Below, one piece after another: positions 32,035 to 39,765 of a stretch of DNA of 64,000 bases. Every line of letters begins with the position of its first letter. Position 1 is the first letter of the stretch. Location of the stretch: NCBI RefSeq assembly GCF_038002225.1, contig NZ_JBBOCA010000001.1:62001-126000 (forward strand). The letters run 5' to 3'. The notes below the pieces were generated by a model. It did no database searches. It had not been told where the DNA came from and worked only from the letters and a program-made list of their open reading frames with translations. Both the position numbers and the translations under genes were made by a program. The stretch is from Paenibacillus sp. FSL R7-0204. GTDB lineage: Bacteria; Bacillota; Bacilli; Paenibacillales; Paenibacillaceae.

Positions 32035-32517
32035 ATGAAAGATACAGGCATGATCCGAAGCTTAGACAGTCTCGGAAGAATTGTGGTTCCCGTAGAAATC
32101 CGCATGACACGCAATATTGACATTGGGGATCCTATCGAATTTTTTATACTGGATGAGGATATCATCGTCCTCCGAAAGTACACCTCCACAGAATGCACCT
32201 TTTGCAGAAGTCTTGATCATGTGACCTACTATAAGGATCAGTTCATTTGCAATACCTGTCTGAAGGAGCTAAGTGACCCCGATCGCGGATCAGAACCCAT
32301 CCATGCCTCCCCAAGTTCAGCAGAAGAACATCCCGAGCCAGCCCGCGGGGGACGGAGAAGCAAGACCGAAGAAATGAGTCTGCGTCTTATGAAAGCGATC
32401 GAAGATCATCCTTATGCCAACCAGAAGGAGCTTGCCGAGGTTCTCGGCATCAGCCAAGCCAGAGTCAGCCAGCTCAAGCGCAAGCTGAACACTTCCGGCA
32501 GAACAGATCCGCAGTAA
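32035..32517 (+). CDS. AbrB-domain regulator with zinc knuckle and C-terminal HTH
   Basis: Residues 1-50 are a SpoVT/AbrB DNA-binding domain (KDTGMIRSLDSLGRIVVPVEIR), very close to the N-terminus of Bacillus AbrB. Then C54xxC57 and C72xxC75 form a likely small zinc site, a Ser/Pro/Glu-rich linker spans 80-110, and the last 45 residues contain a helix-turn-helix (NQKELAEVLGISQARVSQLKRK). AbrB proper has neither of the last two parts. It is 160 residues long, monocistronic, and flanked by terminators on both sides. It may be a transition-state regulator or a distinct paralogue; targets are unknown. Confidence 0.88.
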   Translation: MKDTGMIRSLDSLGRIVVPVEIRMTRNIDIGDPIEFFILDEDIIVLRKYTSTECTFCRSLDHVTYYKDQFICNTCLKELSDPDRGSEPIHASPSSAEEHPEPARGGRRSKTEEMSLRLMKAIEDHPYANQKELAEVLGISQARVSQLKRKLNTSGRTDPQ

Positions 32518-32548
32518 CGTTATCCATTCATCCCTGCTTAGACATCAG

Positions 32549-32586
32549 ATAAGGCTTGGCCCCGCGGGGGCCAAGCCTTATTTTTT
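32549..32586. terminator. Bidirectional terminator between the AbrB-like gene and ywhD
   Basis: A perfect 13-pair GC-rich stem (AAGGCTTGGCCCC with its complement) with a three-base loop, T6 on the plus strand and an A-rich 5' side serving the minus strand less well. Confidence 0.92.
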
Positions 32587-32601
32587 GTTCAACTACACGT
32601 A

Positions 32602-33108
32602 TTAGTCCGACAGCGCGGCCTTCAGCTCCTCAGGCGAAGCGGCCCACCACTCTTCATTATGGGCCATCAGCAGGGATTTCAGCGCTGCCCGCTCAGCACT
32701 TCCAAGTCCATCCAGAATAAGCTTGCGCTTCAAGGCCGCATCCAGCTTATTGACATGATCCGCAAGAATCTTCCAGCCACGGCGCGCTTCGGTGTCAATC
32801 CACATCTCACAGGCGGTAATTCCGCCGTAGAACTGTCCCTCCGGGGTACGGTCAACGGCGACCCATACGACCCATACCTGTCTTCCCGCCGGAACATCCT
32901 CACGGTTCATAGAGAATTTAATTCCCTTCTCCACTTTGCTCTTGGCATGCATGGCACCGATATCAATAACGGCGATGCCCTGATCAATAATAACAGGCGA
33001 TACATTGTTCAGATCAATCGAGCCTGCACCGAAGCCTTTATGCTTGGCTCTGGCGTTCACAATATTCAAGGCAATTTGTTTTTTGCCCTCCGGTTGTACG
33101 TTATCCAC
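32602..33108 (-). CDS. ywhD: YwhD family protein
   Basis: The 168-residue protein has the family's conserved middle KGFGAGSIDLNNVSPVIID and IGAMHAKSKVEKGIKF, then WVVWVAVDRTPEGQFY and GITACEMWID. Function is unknown. It begins with GTG nine bases after AAGGA. In Bacillus ywhD stands next to pbpG, and here the pbpG-like gene is 1.6 kb away with two genes between, an echo of the same neighbourhood. Confidence 0.85.
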   Translation of the reverse strand: MDNVQPEGKKQIALNIVNARAKHKGFGAGSIDLNNVSPVIIDQGIAVIDIGAMHAKSKVEKGIKFSMNREDVPAGRQVWVVWVAVDRTPEGQFYGGITACEMWIDTEARRGWKILADHVNKLDAALKRKLILDGLGSAERAALKSLLMAHNEEWWAASPEELKAALSD

Positions 33109-33212
33109 ATGTGCACATCCTTTCCATTCACTAATTATTTAATTTTAGCTAATAATGCGGCGATTGCAAACATATACATCCCCTAGATGCTTGTCACGGG
33201 AGGAATCATAGT

Positions 33213-35228
33213 ATGAAGCCACATTCATTAAGGTATACCCTCATCTTCGCAGTTCTGGCTGTCCTCACATTGCTTGGAGGCGGAATATGGTTTCTGTCAG
33301 GGCATAGCCCTGCCGTATGGACTGCCTCTGTTCCAAAAGAGGCCAAGTCCCCCGCCATTGTCCCCCGGCAGCAGCCCGTGCAGTCCGATCTTTCAGATAC
33401 GATCTACACATCGGAGACAGAGGCTTTAAGCCAGCGTGTGGTTGAATATCACATGGATGTGGAGCTCCTGCCCGATAAGGAGACCCTGGTCGCCTCCGAG
33501 ACACTGACCTGGACCCATCCGGGCGCAAAGCCGGTTCAGGAGCTCTACTTTCATCTGTATCCCAATGCATTCGCATCCGCCAGCACCACCTTCATGAAGG
33601 AGTCCGGGGGTACGCTTCGCGGTGACACCATGCCTGCAGGAGGTTACGGGAGCATTACCCTGACAGATTTGCGGACCTCCGAAGGCGTCTCGCTGATGCA
33701 GCGCACACAATATGTGCAACCGGACGACGGCAATGTCAATGACAGAACACTGCTCAAGGTCCATCTGCCGCAGCCGGTGAACGGCGGTGAGAGCGTGACG
33801 GTAAGGCTTAAATTTGAGGTCAAGCTGCCCAAAATTTTCGCCCGGATGGGAACCGCTGACGACTTCGTGATGGCCGGCCAGTGGTTTCCGAAGCTTAGCG
33901 TCTATGAGCCTGCCGGCAGAAGAGGACTCAAGGAAGAAGGCTGGAACCTGCATCAATACCACGGCAACTCCGAGTTCTACAGTGATTTTGGGATTTACAA
34001 TGTATCCATTTCTGTCCCGCCCGAGTATAAGGTCGCCGCAACCGGGTTTCCGGTGAGGGACGCCAAGATTGTAAAGGGGCGCAAGGTTTATCAGTTCTAT
34101 GCAGATGACGTCCACGATTTCGCCTGGGCGGCATCGCCTGATTTCGTGGTTGCCGAGAAGGCATTCTCCGCGCCGCAGGTGCCTGGAGTGAAGATTAAGC
34201 TCTATCTGGACCCGCTGCACAAGCATCTCCAGGAGCGCTATTTCCAGGCGGCTGAGGCTGCACTGATGGCATTCAGCAAGTGGTACGGTCCTTATCCTTA
34301 TTCCACCTTATCGATTGTTGTCCCGCCGGAGTCCGGCAACGGGGCGGGAGGAATGGAGTATCCGACCCTGATTACCGCCTTCGGCGCCACGGACACTACA
34401 CCAGGCACCTCCCTGGAGCGCACGATCATCCACGAGATCGGGCACCAATATTTCTACGGCCTGGTGGCCAGCAATGAATTCGAAGAAGCCTGGCTTGATG
34501 AGAGCTTCACCTCGTATGCCGAAGACCGGATGATGGAACAGGAATACGGTGTGGTCTCAAGCCTGCCGCTGCAGTCCAGCCTGGTCTCCTCTTCACAGCC
34601 GCTTAAGCTGGAGGCCTGGAAATACACCGGTGATGATGCCTACACGCGCAATGTATACATCCGGGGCAAGCTGGTGCTGAAGGATATCGAACGCATCGCC
34701 GGGACCAAGAATATGGATGCCATCCTCGCCGCCTATGCCCGCAAATACCGCTTCCAGCATCCGACCACCGCTGATTTCCAGAAGGTTGTAGAGAAAGTGA
34801 CCAAGCAATCCTGGCAGACTTATTTTGAACGGTATGTCTATAGCGGAGGTGCACCCGACTTCGCAGTTGACGATATCAGGCTTACGGTCGGACAGGACAA
34901 CAGTGACGGCGGGGGCAGCCGCTATAACGCTGTGGTAGATGTAAGTAATAAGGGCAGCCTGTACCCCGATGTTCCCGTGAAATTCACCTTCGCAGACGGG
35001 TACACTGTTCAGCAATACTGGAATGGCGAGGGTAAGGCTACCTCCTTTGAGTTAGCATATAAAGCGCCGCTGGTCTCCGCAGAGATCGATCCGGGGCATT
35101 CCATTCTGCTGGAGAGCAGGCATCTAAATAATTTCAGAATGGCGGAGCTTGAGCCGCGTACACTCTCCCGCTGGACGCTTAGTGCTTCAACTCTGCTTGA
35201 AACCCTGCTCGGAACTCTTGTCTGGTGA
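33213..35228 (+). CDS. Membrane-anchored M1 family metallopeptidase
   Basis: This zinc aminopeptidase-like protein of 671 residues has an N-terminal hydrophobic helix (about residues 8-29), so it is probably tethered outside the membrane. The motif GGMEYP near residue 376 corresponds to the M1 GAMEN motif, and HEIGH (407-411) with E430 binds zinc. An M1 beta-sandwich domain precedes the catalytic domain; the C-terminal 150 residues contain a second beta region. It is ten bases upstream of a membrane-protein gene, so they are likely co-transcribed. The ribosome site GGGAGGA precedes ATG. Substrate is unknown. Confidence 0.92.
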   Translation: MKPHSLRYTLIFAVLAVLTLLGGGIWFLSGHSPAVWTASVPKEAKSPAIVPRQQPVQSDLSDTIYTSETEALSQRVVEYHMDVELLPDKETLVASETLTWTHPGAKPVQELYFHLYPNAFASASTTFMKESGGTLRGDTMPAGGYGSITLTDLRTSEGVSLMQRTQYVQPDDGNVNDRTLLKVHLPQPVNGGESVTVRLKFEVKLPKIFARMGTADDFVMAGQWFPKLSVYEPAGRRGLKEEGWNLHQYHGNSEFYSDFGIYNVSISVPPEYKVAATGFPVRDAKIVKGRKVYQFYADDVHDFAWAASPDFVVAEKAFSAPQVPGVKIKLYLDPLHKHLQERYFQAAEAALMAFSKWYGPYPYSTLSIVVPPESGNGAGGMEYPTLITAFGATDTTPGTSLERTIIHEIGHQYFYGLVASNEFEEAWLDESFTSYAEDRMMEQEYGVVSSLPLQSSLVSSSQPLKLEAWKYTGDDAYTRNVYIRGKLVLKDIERIAGTKNMDAILAAYARKYRFQHPTTADFQKVVEKVTKQSWQTYFERYVYSGGAPDFAVDDIRLTVGQDNSDGGGSRYNAVVDVSNKGSLYPDVPVKFTFADGYTVQQYWNGEGKATSFELAYKAPLVSAEIDPGHSILLESRHLNNFRMAELEPRTLSRWTLSASTLLETLLGTLVW

Positions 35229-35237
35229 GGTGAAGGA

Positions 35238-36071
35238 ATGGTGAAAAGTTCAATTGCCCGCGGTTGGATCAGCATGAAAGAGCAGTTCTATATACTGATT
35301 CTGCTATTTATCTACCGGCTGTTCTGGGGATATTTCCTGTACAAATTCATTAAAAGCGCGGTTGTCCCTGTCCTGCTCCGCTACCCGGATGCGAATGCCG
35401 GCGGCAGCGGAATAGGCAGGCTGCTGTATTATATCGAAGGGCAGACCGCGCTGCGCACCGACCCTGCCGTTCAGCACTGGCTGTGGATGCTGCTGGCGCT
35501 GACAGTGCTAAGGCTGCTGGTGACTCCCTTTATCCGCGCAGGGCTGCTGCACGAGCTTCACCAGGAGCGCGACGGAGCGCGGGGACTGTTCTTTTTTCCC
35601 GGAATGAGAAAATATGGGCTGCCGGTGCTGGTGTTCAGCCTCATCGAATGGGCGCTAACCCTCCTGCCGCTCTATTGGCTGCTTCCGCGTATGTACCGTC
35701 ATCTGCTCAGCGGCGTTCTCGATGTTCAGCTCCTGCTCAAGCTGGTGCCTTATGTTCTGGGCTGGCTGCTCTATCTCTTCCTTGTGCGCAAGCTTCTTCT
35801 CTATATGCAGTTCGGCTATACCGCAGGTACCGGCATGTTCTCTTCGCTGCTGATCTGCCTGAAGGTGCTGATGCCTTCCATAGGTATATCCATCATTCTG
35901 GGGGCGGGAAGCCTGGCCGTAATTCTGCTCTGCAGCGCCTCTGCTCTGTTCTATCCCGGATTGCCGGCCCTTATGCTCCGCCAGGCAGCTCCGCTGCCCT
36001 CCACGCTGTTCGATATGTGGGGAATCGCTGCCCAGTACCACCTTTGGTCCAATAAATCATTTCCACAATAA
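35238..36071 (+). CDS. Polytopic membrane protein of unknown function
   Basis: A 277-residue, strongly hydrophobic protein with about six membrane spans, roughly at residues 14-34, 83-100, 127-150, 165-188, 205-230 and 235-255. The N-terminus is basic (MVKSSIARGWISMKEQ). I recognise no family. It starts ten bases after the M1 peptidase stop with GAGGTGAAGGA as ribosome site (an ATG 13 codons in is possible), and a terminator follows. It may work with the peptidase at the membrane; this rests on linkage alone. Confidence 0.75.
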   Translation: MVKSSIARGWISMKEQFYILILLFIYRLFWGYFLYKFIKSAVVPVLLRYPDANAGGSGIGRLLYYIEGQTALRTDPAVQHWLWMLLALTVLRLLVTPFIRAGLLHELHQERDGARGLFFFPGMRKYGLPVLVFSLIEWALTLLPLYWLLPRMYRHLLSGVLDVQLLLKLVPYVLGWLLYLFLVRKLLLYMQFGYTAGTGMFSSLLICLKVLMPSIGISIILGAGSLAVILLCSASALFYPGLPALMLRQAAPLPSTLFDMWGIAAQYHLWSNKSFPQ

Positions 36072-36097
36072 TAAGCTGCTGAAGCGGCATACTAAAG

Positions 36098-36137
36098 AGA
36101 GTCACAGCCCCTCTATCCGGGAGCAGGACTCTTTTTT
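36098..36137 (+). terminator. Terminator after the membrane protein gene
   Basis: AGAGTC and GACTCT form the base of a hairpin with a partly paired loop (CCC and GGG), followed by T6. Confidence 0.75.
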
Positions 36138-36161
36138 GCTTGAACCGGAGGACAAAAGCAT

Positions 36162-36190
36162 TTGCAAAAGGATAAATCCTCTGATACAAT
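36162..36190 (+). promoter_or_regulatory. Promoter of first NlpC/P60 gene
   Basis: TTGCAA, 17 bases, TACAAT. The second NlpC gene has a near-identical promoter at the same distance from its riboswitch. A GCCGATAA at 36265-36272 also equals the sigma-D -10 consensus, but lacks a clear TAAA partner. Confidence 0.65.
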
Positions 36191-36205
36191 GATGGCTGTA
36201 CTAGT

Positions 36206-36222
36206 AGTAACAAACTTGTAAT
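36206..36222 (+). promoter_or_regulatory. WalR-box-like direct repeat, first copy
   Basis: AGTAAC, five bases, TGTAAT, one mismatch from the WalR (YycF) consensus TGTWAH-N5-TGTWAH. The identical hexamers recur before the second NlpC gene at 37223-37239. Confidence 0.5.
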
Positions 36223-36284
36223 CTTTCAAGCAAAATCTTCCGTAACTATTGCAATTTAATCAATGCCGATAAGTAACTGTTCTG

Positions 36285-36409
36285 GTGCATAAAACGCCGA
36301 ATTCCCTGCACCGGGAAGTGGGGGAACCATATTTTGGGTGAATTGATCTCGCTTTAGAGGGGTCATAGGGGAACCTTCTACCGAATCCTTAAGCTAACCT
36401 CGCAGGCCC
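36285..36409 (+). promoter_or_regulatory. c-di-AMP riboswitch (ydaO/yuaA class), first copy
   Basis: The conserved blocks appear in order: GGGGGAACCA, TTTGGGTGAATTGA, GGGGTCATAGGGGAACCTTC, ACCGAATCCTTAAGCTAACCT and CGCAGGC. These are hallmarks of the ydaO class, which binds c-di-AMP and turns off wall hydrolase and potassium or osmolyte genes. The ribosome site GGAAGGAG follows at once, with no separate terminator visible, so control could be at translation. Confidence 0.9.
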
Positions 36410-36426
36410 TGGAAGGAGTACATCTT

Positions 36427-36909
36427 TTGATTAGTCAGAATTTCAAGAAAAAATGCACCGCAGCAGCGCTGGGTCTTGTGATGGTATTCACACTCGGAGC
36501 GGGCAGTGCCTTCGCGGATTCCAAGATGGATACTGTGATTTCAAAAACTATTGGAACGTCGTATAAAACCGGGGGCACAACCACCAGCGGCTTCGACTGT
36601 TCCGGATTTACCAAGTATGTGTTCAAGAATGTCGGGCTTACCTTGCCCCGTACCTCCAAAGCACAGTTCAAAGTTGGAACAAGTGTATCCAAGAGCAATC
36701 TGCGTTCCGGTGATCTCGTGTTCTTCAATACCCTGGGTAACGGAGTGTCCCATGTCGGTATTTATGTTGGAAACGGGAAGTTCGCACAGTCCTCGAGTTC
36801 ACGTGGTGTTACCATCAGTTCGATGAGCCAGTCCTACTGGGCCAACCGCTACGTTGGCGCCAAACGAGTAATGAGCACAACAGCCTACCAAGCTGTCGCT
36901 TACGATTGA
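36427..36909 (+). CDS. Secreted NlpC/P60 peptidoglycan hydrolase, first copy
   Basis: A 160-residue exported enzyme expected to cut D-Glu-diaminopimelate bonds in wall peptides. A signal peptide spans residues 1-30 (cleavage after SAFA). The NlpC/P60 domain has the nucleophile C58 in GFDCSGF and H109 in VSHVGIYVG. The third catalytic position, His in many relatives, is Q121 (KFAQSSSS). There are no LysM or SH3 binding domains. The start is TTG after GGAAGGAG. It is preceded by promoter, WalR-like box and c-di-AMP riboswitch and followed by a terminator. Confidence 0.93.
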   Translation: MISQNFKKKCTAAALGLVMVFTLGAGSAFADSKMDTVISKTIGTSYKTGGTTTSGFDCSGFTKYVFKNVGLTLPRTSKAQFKVGTSVSKSNLRSGDLVFFNTLGNGVSHVGIYVGNGKFAQSSSSRGVTISSMSQSYWANRYVGAKRVMSTTAYQAVAYD

Positions 36910-36968
36910 CCCCTTGAAGCATACCCCGAATATTTCAGCCTCTAACAACTAAATGTAACTTATACGAG

Positions 36969-37008
36969 CCCGGGATGATTATTGCCGTAATCATTTCCGG
37001 GTTTTTCC
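36969..37008 (+). terminator. Terminator after first NlpC/P60 gene
   Basis: CCCGG with ATGATTA pairs to TAATCAT with CCGGG, followed by T5. Confidence 0.85.
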
Positions 37009-37176
37009 TTTTCCTTATTCTACCTTTTACCCGAATCTGCAGCCTTGAAACAGCATTTTCTTGCAAAAACAAAGAAAAAATCATATAAAATAATCCCTGC
37101 GCATAGATATGAGTCTTTCGAAAGGACTATAACTCTAAAAAACAGCAAAAAAGATGCATTAATATGTTATAAGTGA

Positions 37177-37205
37177 TTGCCAAGCGCCTTAGTCTTTGTT
37201 ACAAT
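37177..37205 (+). promoter_or_regulatory. Promoter of second NlpC/P60 gene
   Basis: TTGCCA, 17 bases, TACAAT, the same layout as at 36162-36190. Confidence 0.65.
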
Positions 37206-37222
37206 TATCGCAGTGAGCTTTT

Positions 37223-37239
37223 AGTAACATTTTTGTAAT
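37223..37239 (+). promoter_or_regulatory. WalR-box-like direct repeat, second copy
   Basis: AGTAAC, five bases, TGTAAT; both hexamers are identical to the first copy, while the spacer differs. It starts 17 bases after the -10 hexamer; the first copy starts 15 bases after. Confidence 0.5.
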
Positions 37240-37294
37240 TATTGAATCGCTTTTAACAAAGGTTTTGTCATGTATTGAATGAACCGCTAATCCT

Positions 37295-37426
37295 AATCAA
37301 CAGTCGTGCCGAGTTCCCTAATGAATTAGGGAAACGGGGGAACCACTTTGGGTGAATTGACCTCCTATTCTAAGAGGGGTCATAGGGGACCTTCAACCGA
37401 ACCCTTAAGCTAACCTCGTAGGCATT
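37295..37426 (+). promoter_or_regulatory. c-di-AMP riboswitch (ydaO/yuaA class), second copy
   Basis: Contains GGGGGAACCA, TTTGGGTGAATTGA, GGGGTCATAGGGGACCTTC, ACCGAACCCTTAAGCTAACCT and CGTAGGC. It is closer to the usual consensus than the first copy. The ribosome site GGAAGGGG follows directly. Confidence 0.9.
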
Positions 37427-37443
37427 GGAAGGGGTATTTACTT

Positions 37444-37935
37444 TTGAAGAAGAAGCTAGCAGCCGCAGTACTAAGCTTGTCCATTATCTTCACCATCGGA
37501 GCAGGAAGCGCTTTCGCGGATTCCAAAATGGATAAAGTGATCGACAAAGCCATCGGAACCAAATACGTGTCCGGCGGTACATCTACTAACGGGTTTGATT
37601 GCTCCGGATTTACAATGTATGTTTTTGATAAAGTCGGCATTAACCTGCCACATCAATCCGGCTCCCAGTATCAGATGGGCTCTGCTGTATCCCGTGACGA
37701 GATGAGACCGGGCGATCTTGTATTCTTCAATACAAGCGGTAAGGGCGTATCCCATGTCGGTATTTATGTTGGTGACGGCGAATTCGCCCATGCCTCTTCC
37801 TCGCGTGGTGTAACCATCAGTTCGCTGAGTGACAGCTATTACGTCAACCGCTACGTTGGCGCCAAACGAATCATGAGTACAGATGCCTACAAGACTGTTG
37901 CTTCGGATTCCCAAGACAACGATGATGTACAATAA
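37444..37935 (+). CDS. Secreted NlpC/P60 peptidoglycan hydrolase, second copy
   Basis: A paralogue of the gene at 36427, 163 residues, with a signal peptide to about residue 25 (SAFA). Catalytic residues are C53 (FDCSGF), H104 (SHVGIYVG) and H116 (FAHASSS), so the usual Cys-His-His triad is complete, unlike the first copy. A short acidic tail (SQDNDDVQ) ends the protein. The start is TTG. The tandem arrangement, including regulatory DNA, points to duplication of a whole module. Confidence 0.93.
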   Translation: MKKKLAAAVLSLSIIFTIGAGSAFADSKMDKVIDKAIGTKYVSGGTSTNGFDCSGFTMYVFDKVGINLPHQSGSQYQMGSAVSRDEMRPGDLVFFNTSGKGVSHVGIYVGDGEFAHASSSRGVTISSLSDSYYVNRYVGAKRIMSTDAYKTVASDSQDNDDVQ

Positions 37936-37951
37936 TTCTTTGTAACCTACG

Positions 37952-37997
37952 CTCTTTTCCGAGATTTTTGCCGAAATCTTGGAGAAGGGCTTTTTTT
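37952..37997 (+). terminator. Terminator after second NlpC/P60 gene
   Basis: CCGAGATTT pairs imperfectly with GAAATCTTGG, with outer CTCTT/AAGGG pairs, followed by T7. Confidence 0.8.
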
Positions 37998-38180
37998 GTC
38001 TATAAAATTACTTACCCGTCTCTATATTTGTAAAACACCGATTCTGCACATTTGGAAAATAATTATTGACGTTTGTCAAGTTTCTGCATTTCCGCAAGGA
38101 ATTTGCGTCGAAACTGGCTGTTTTTGTATATAATTAATAGAAGAAATGAATTTATGTCCCCTGAAAGGAGGCCTCCCCTA

Positions 38181-38666
38181 ATGATTAGCTCCCCGCTAAC
38201 CTTTTATGTGGTGCCTATGGAGCCGCAGCATGCCGCTGAGATCTGTGAGTGGAGCTACAAGCCGCCGTATAATATTTACGGCTGGATGTCCTGGGAGCAG
38301 ATGCAGGCGCTGGGCGTGGAGTTCGGAGACCCGCAGCTGCGAAGTAGGCAATATGTATCGGTTGTGAATGGAGAGGGGGATCTGTGCGGCTTCGCCCAGC
38401 TCTTTCCGATGGAGGGGGTAGTCCGGCTTGGAGTCGGAATGCGGCCTGAGCTGTGCGGCCATGGAATGGGGCATCTGTTCATGAAGGCTATTGTGCAGGC
38501 AGCACGGTCGCGTTACCCGGAGCGTGAGATCGACCTGGAGGTGCTGACCTGGAACCAGCGCGCCATCCGCGCTTACCAGAAATGCGGGTTCACTATAACG
38601 GATACCTATGAACGCCGCACCCCGACCGGCAACAAGCCTTTTTATTGCATGGTCTATGAGGAATAG
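38181..38666 (+). CDS. GNAT family N-acetyltransferase
   Basis: A 161-residue acetyltransferase. The acetyl-CoA site is RLGVGMRPELCGHGMGHLFMKA near residue 92, and NQRAIRAYQKCGF near 130 is the common GNAT C-terminal motif. The N-terminus has the pattern CEWSYKPPYNIYGW, seen in a group of bacterial acetyltransferases of unknown substrate. The ATG lies nine bases after AAAGGAGG; an upstream in-frame start has no such site. It stands alone. Confidence 0.85.
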   Translation: MISSPLTFYVVPMEPQHAAEICEWSYKPPYNIYGWMSWEQMQALGVEFGDPQLRSRQYVSVVNGEGDLCGFAQLFPMEGVVRLGVGMRPELCGHGMGHLFMKAIVQAARSRYPEREIDLEVLTWNQRAIRAYQKCGFTITDTYERRTPTGNKPFYCMVYEE

Positions 38667-38787
38667 CACCGGAAACAGATTGTTTTTCAAAAAAATGGAT
38701 CATTTGTGTTCATTTTTTTGACACACATACTATGATAACGCTTCACCATCCGCTATAATGGAGTCAGCAGCTTACATGGAGGGACGG

Positions 38788-39150
38788 ATGCAGATGCAGA
38801 AATGGATCATGAGCGGTTTGTTTTTTGCCGCCTGTGCCTTTGCAGTAATCTTAATGTTTACCTTACCAGGTAAATCCGAGGTAGCCGAACAGAACAAGCC
38901 GACCATGCCGGAAGTTGTACTGGACGCTGCGGCCGCAGAAGCCACAGTGAAGGCCAATTGTATCTCCTGCCACGGTGACCAGCTTCAGGGCGGGGCGGGA
39001 CCCAGCCTGCAGCAGGAAGGCGCTTCGCATGACGCAGCTCAGATCTACAGCATAGTCACCAAGGGCCGCGGACAGATGCCTTCCTTCAAAGACAGGCTGG
39101 CCCCTGAAGAGATTGCGAATGTAGCCCTATGGCTGGCAGAGAAGAAATAA
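38788..39150 (+). CDS. Membrane-anchored c-type cytochrome
   Basis: The roughly 120-residue protein has an N-terminal membrane anchor (about residues 8-28) and a class I cytochrome c domain with one heme site, C58-I-S-C61-H62, and the likely Met ligand in GQMPSF. It would carry electrons outside the membrane, as Bacillus c550 or c551 does. The ATG at 38788 follows GGAGGG closely; the next ATG at 38794 is also possible. A TATAAT at 38754-38759 may be its -10. A terminator follows. Confidence 0.88.
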   Translation: MQMQKWIMSGLFFAACAFAVILMFTLPGKSEVAEQNKPTMPEVVLDAAAAEATVKANCISCHGDQLQGGAGPSLQQEGASHDAAQIYSIVTKGRGQMPSFKDRLAPEEIANVALWLAEKK

Positions 39151-39193
39151 TCCGCAACCTGTACTCACACCATGCTCTTCATTCTAAATGTAT

Positions 39194-39241
39194 AATGCCC
39201 GTGACGAGGATAACGAATGATCCTTGCACGGGCATTTTTAT
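39194..39241. terminator. Terminator after the cytochrome gene, possibly bidirectional
   Basis: AATGCCCGTG and CACGGGCATT form a ten-pair stem with a further GAGGAT/ATCCTT stem inside, followed by T5 on the plus strand. It also lies 41 bases after the minus-strand dehydratase gene. Confidence 0.85.
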
Positions 39242-39281
39242 TGAACAGATATTCCTGTTGTCTCCATAGGGGCCTTGTCCT

Positions 39282-39557
39282 CTAGCGGGTCTTCTCGAAT
39301 GCCTCATTAAATTCATGCGCCTGGCGGAGATTAAGCTTCTCCACATCTGCAGCCAGCCGCAGAACAACCGTTTTGTAATCAATGGTGATATGCGGGTGAT
39401 GGTCAAAAGCCTCCGAGATTGTCGCTACCTCATCTACAAAAGCAATTCCCTTCATATATTCACTGAACATATATTTGCGCACCAGCCTATCCCTCTCCAG
39501 CTTCCAGCCCTCAAGCTTGCCGATCTGCTCCTGCAGTTGTTCCTCAGTTAATTGCAA
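39282..39557 (-). CDS. 4a-hydroxytetrahydrobiopterin dehydratase
   Basis: A 91-residue pterin-4a-carbinolamine dehydratase. The active site is FDHHPHITIDY (H53, H54, H56), and the N-terminal LTEEQLQEQIGKLEGWKLE and the C-terminal NLRQAHEFNEAFEK fit the family. It recycles the cofactor of aromatic amino acid hydroxylases, or dehydrates related pterins. No hydroxylase gene is near. The gap from 39558 to 39765 holds its upstream region and nothing else that I can support. Confidence 0.92.
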   Translation of the reverse strand: MQLTEEQLQEQIGKLEGWKLERDRLVRKYMFSEYMKGIAFVDEVATISEAFDHHPHITIDYKTVVLRLAADVEKLNLRQAHEFNEAFEKTR

Positions 39558-39765
39558 TTCGTTTCCTCCCTTGCTAAGTTAACGGTTCTTTAAGCCTGCT
39601 CTTTCCTTCAAATAAAACATCCCTCAGCTTCTGAAAGTCAAGGGATGTGCCAGGCCAAAGATTTTTGATTAAATGTATTCTGACATCCCGGCAATTAGTA
39701 CTCCACTTCCAATTTTAACATGGCCGGATGCCCGGGACAAACCTGCTGCCGCATTTTTCCCTGCT

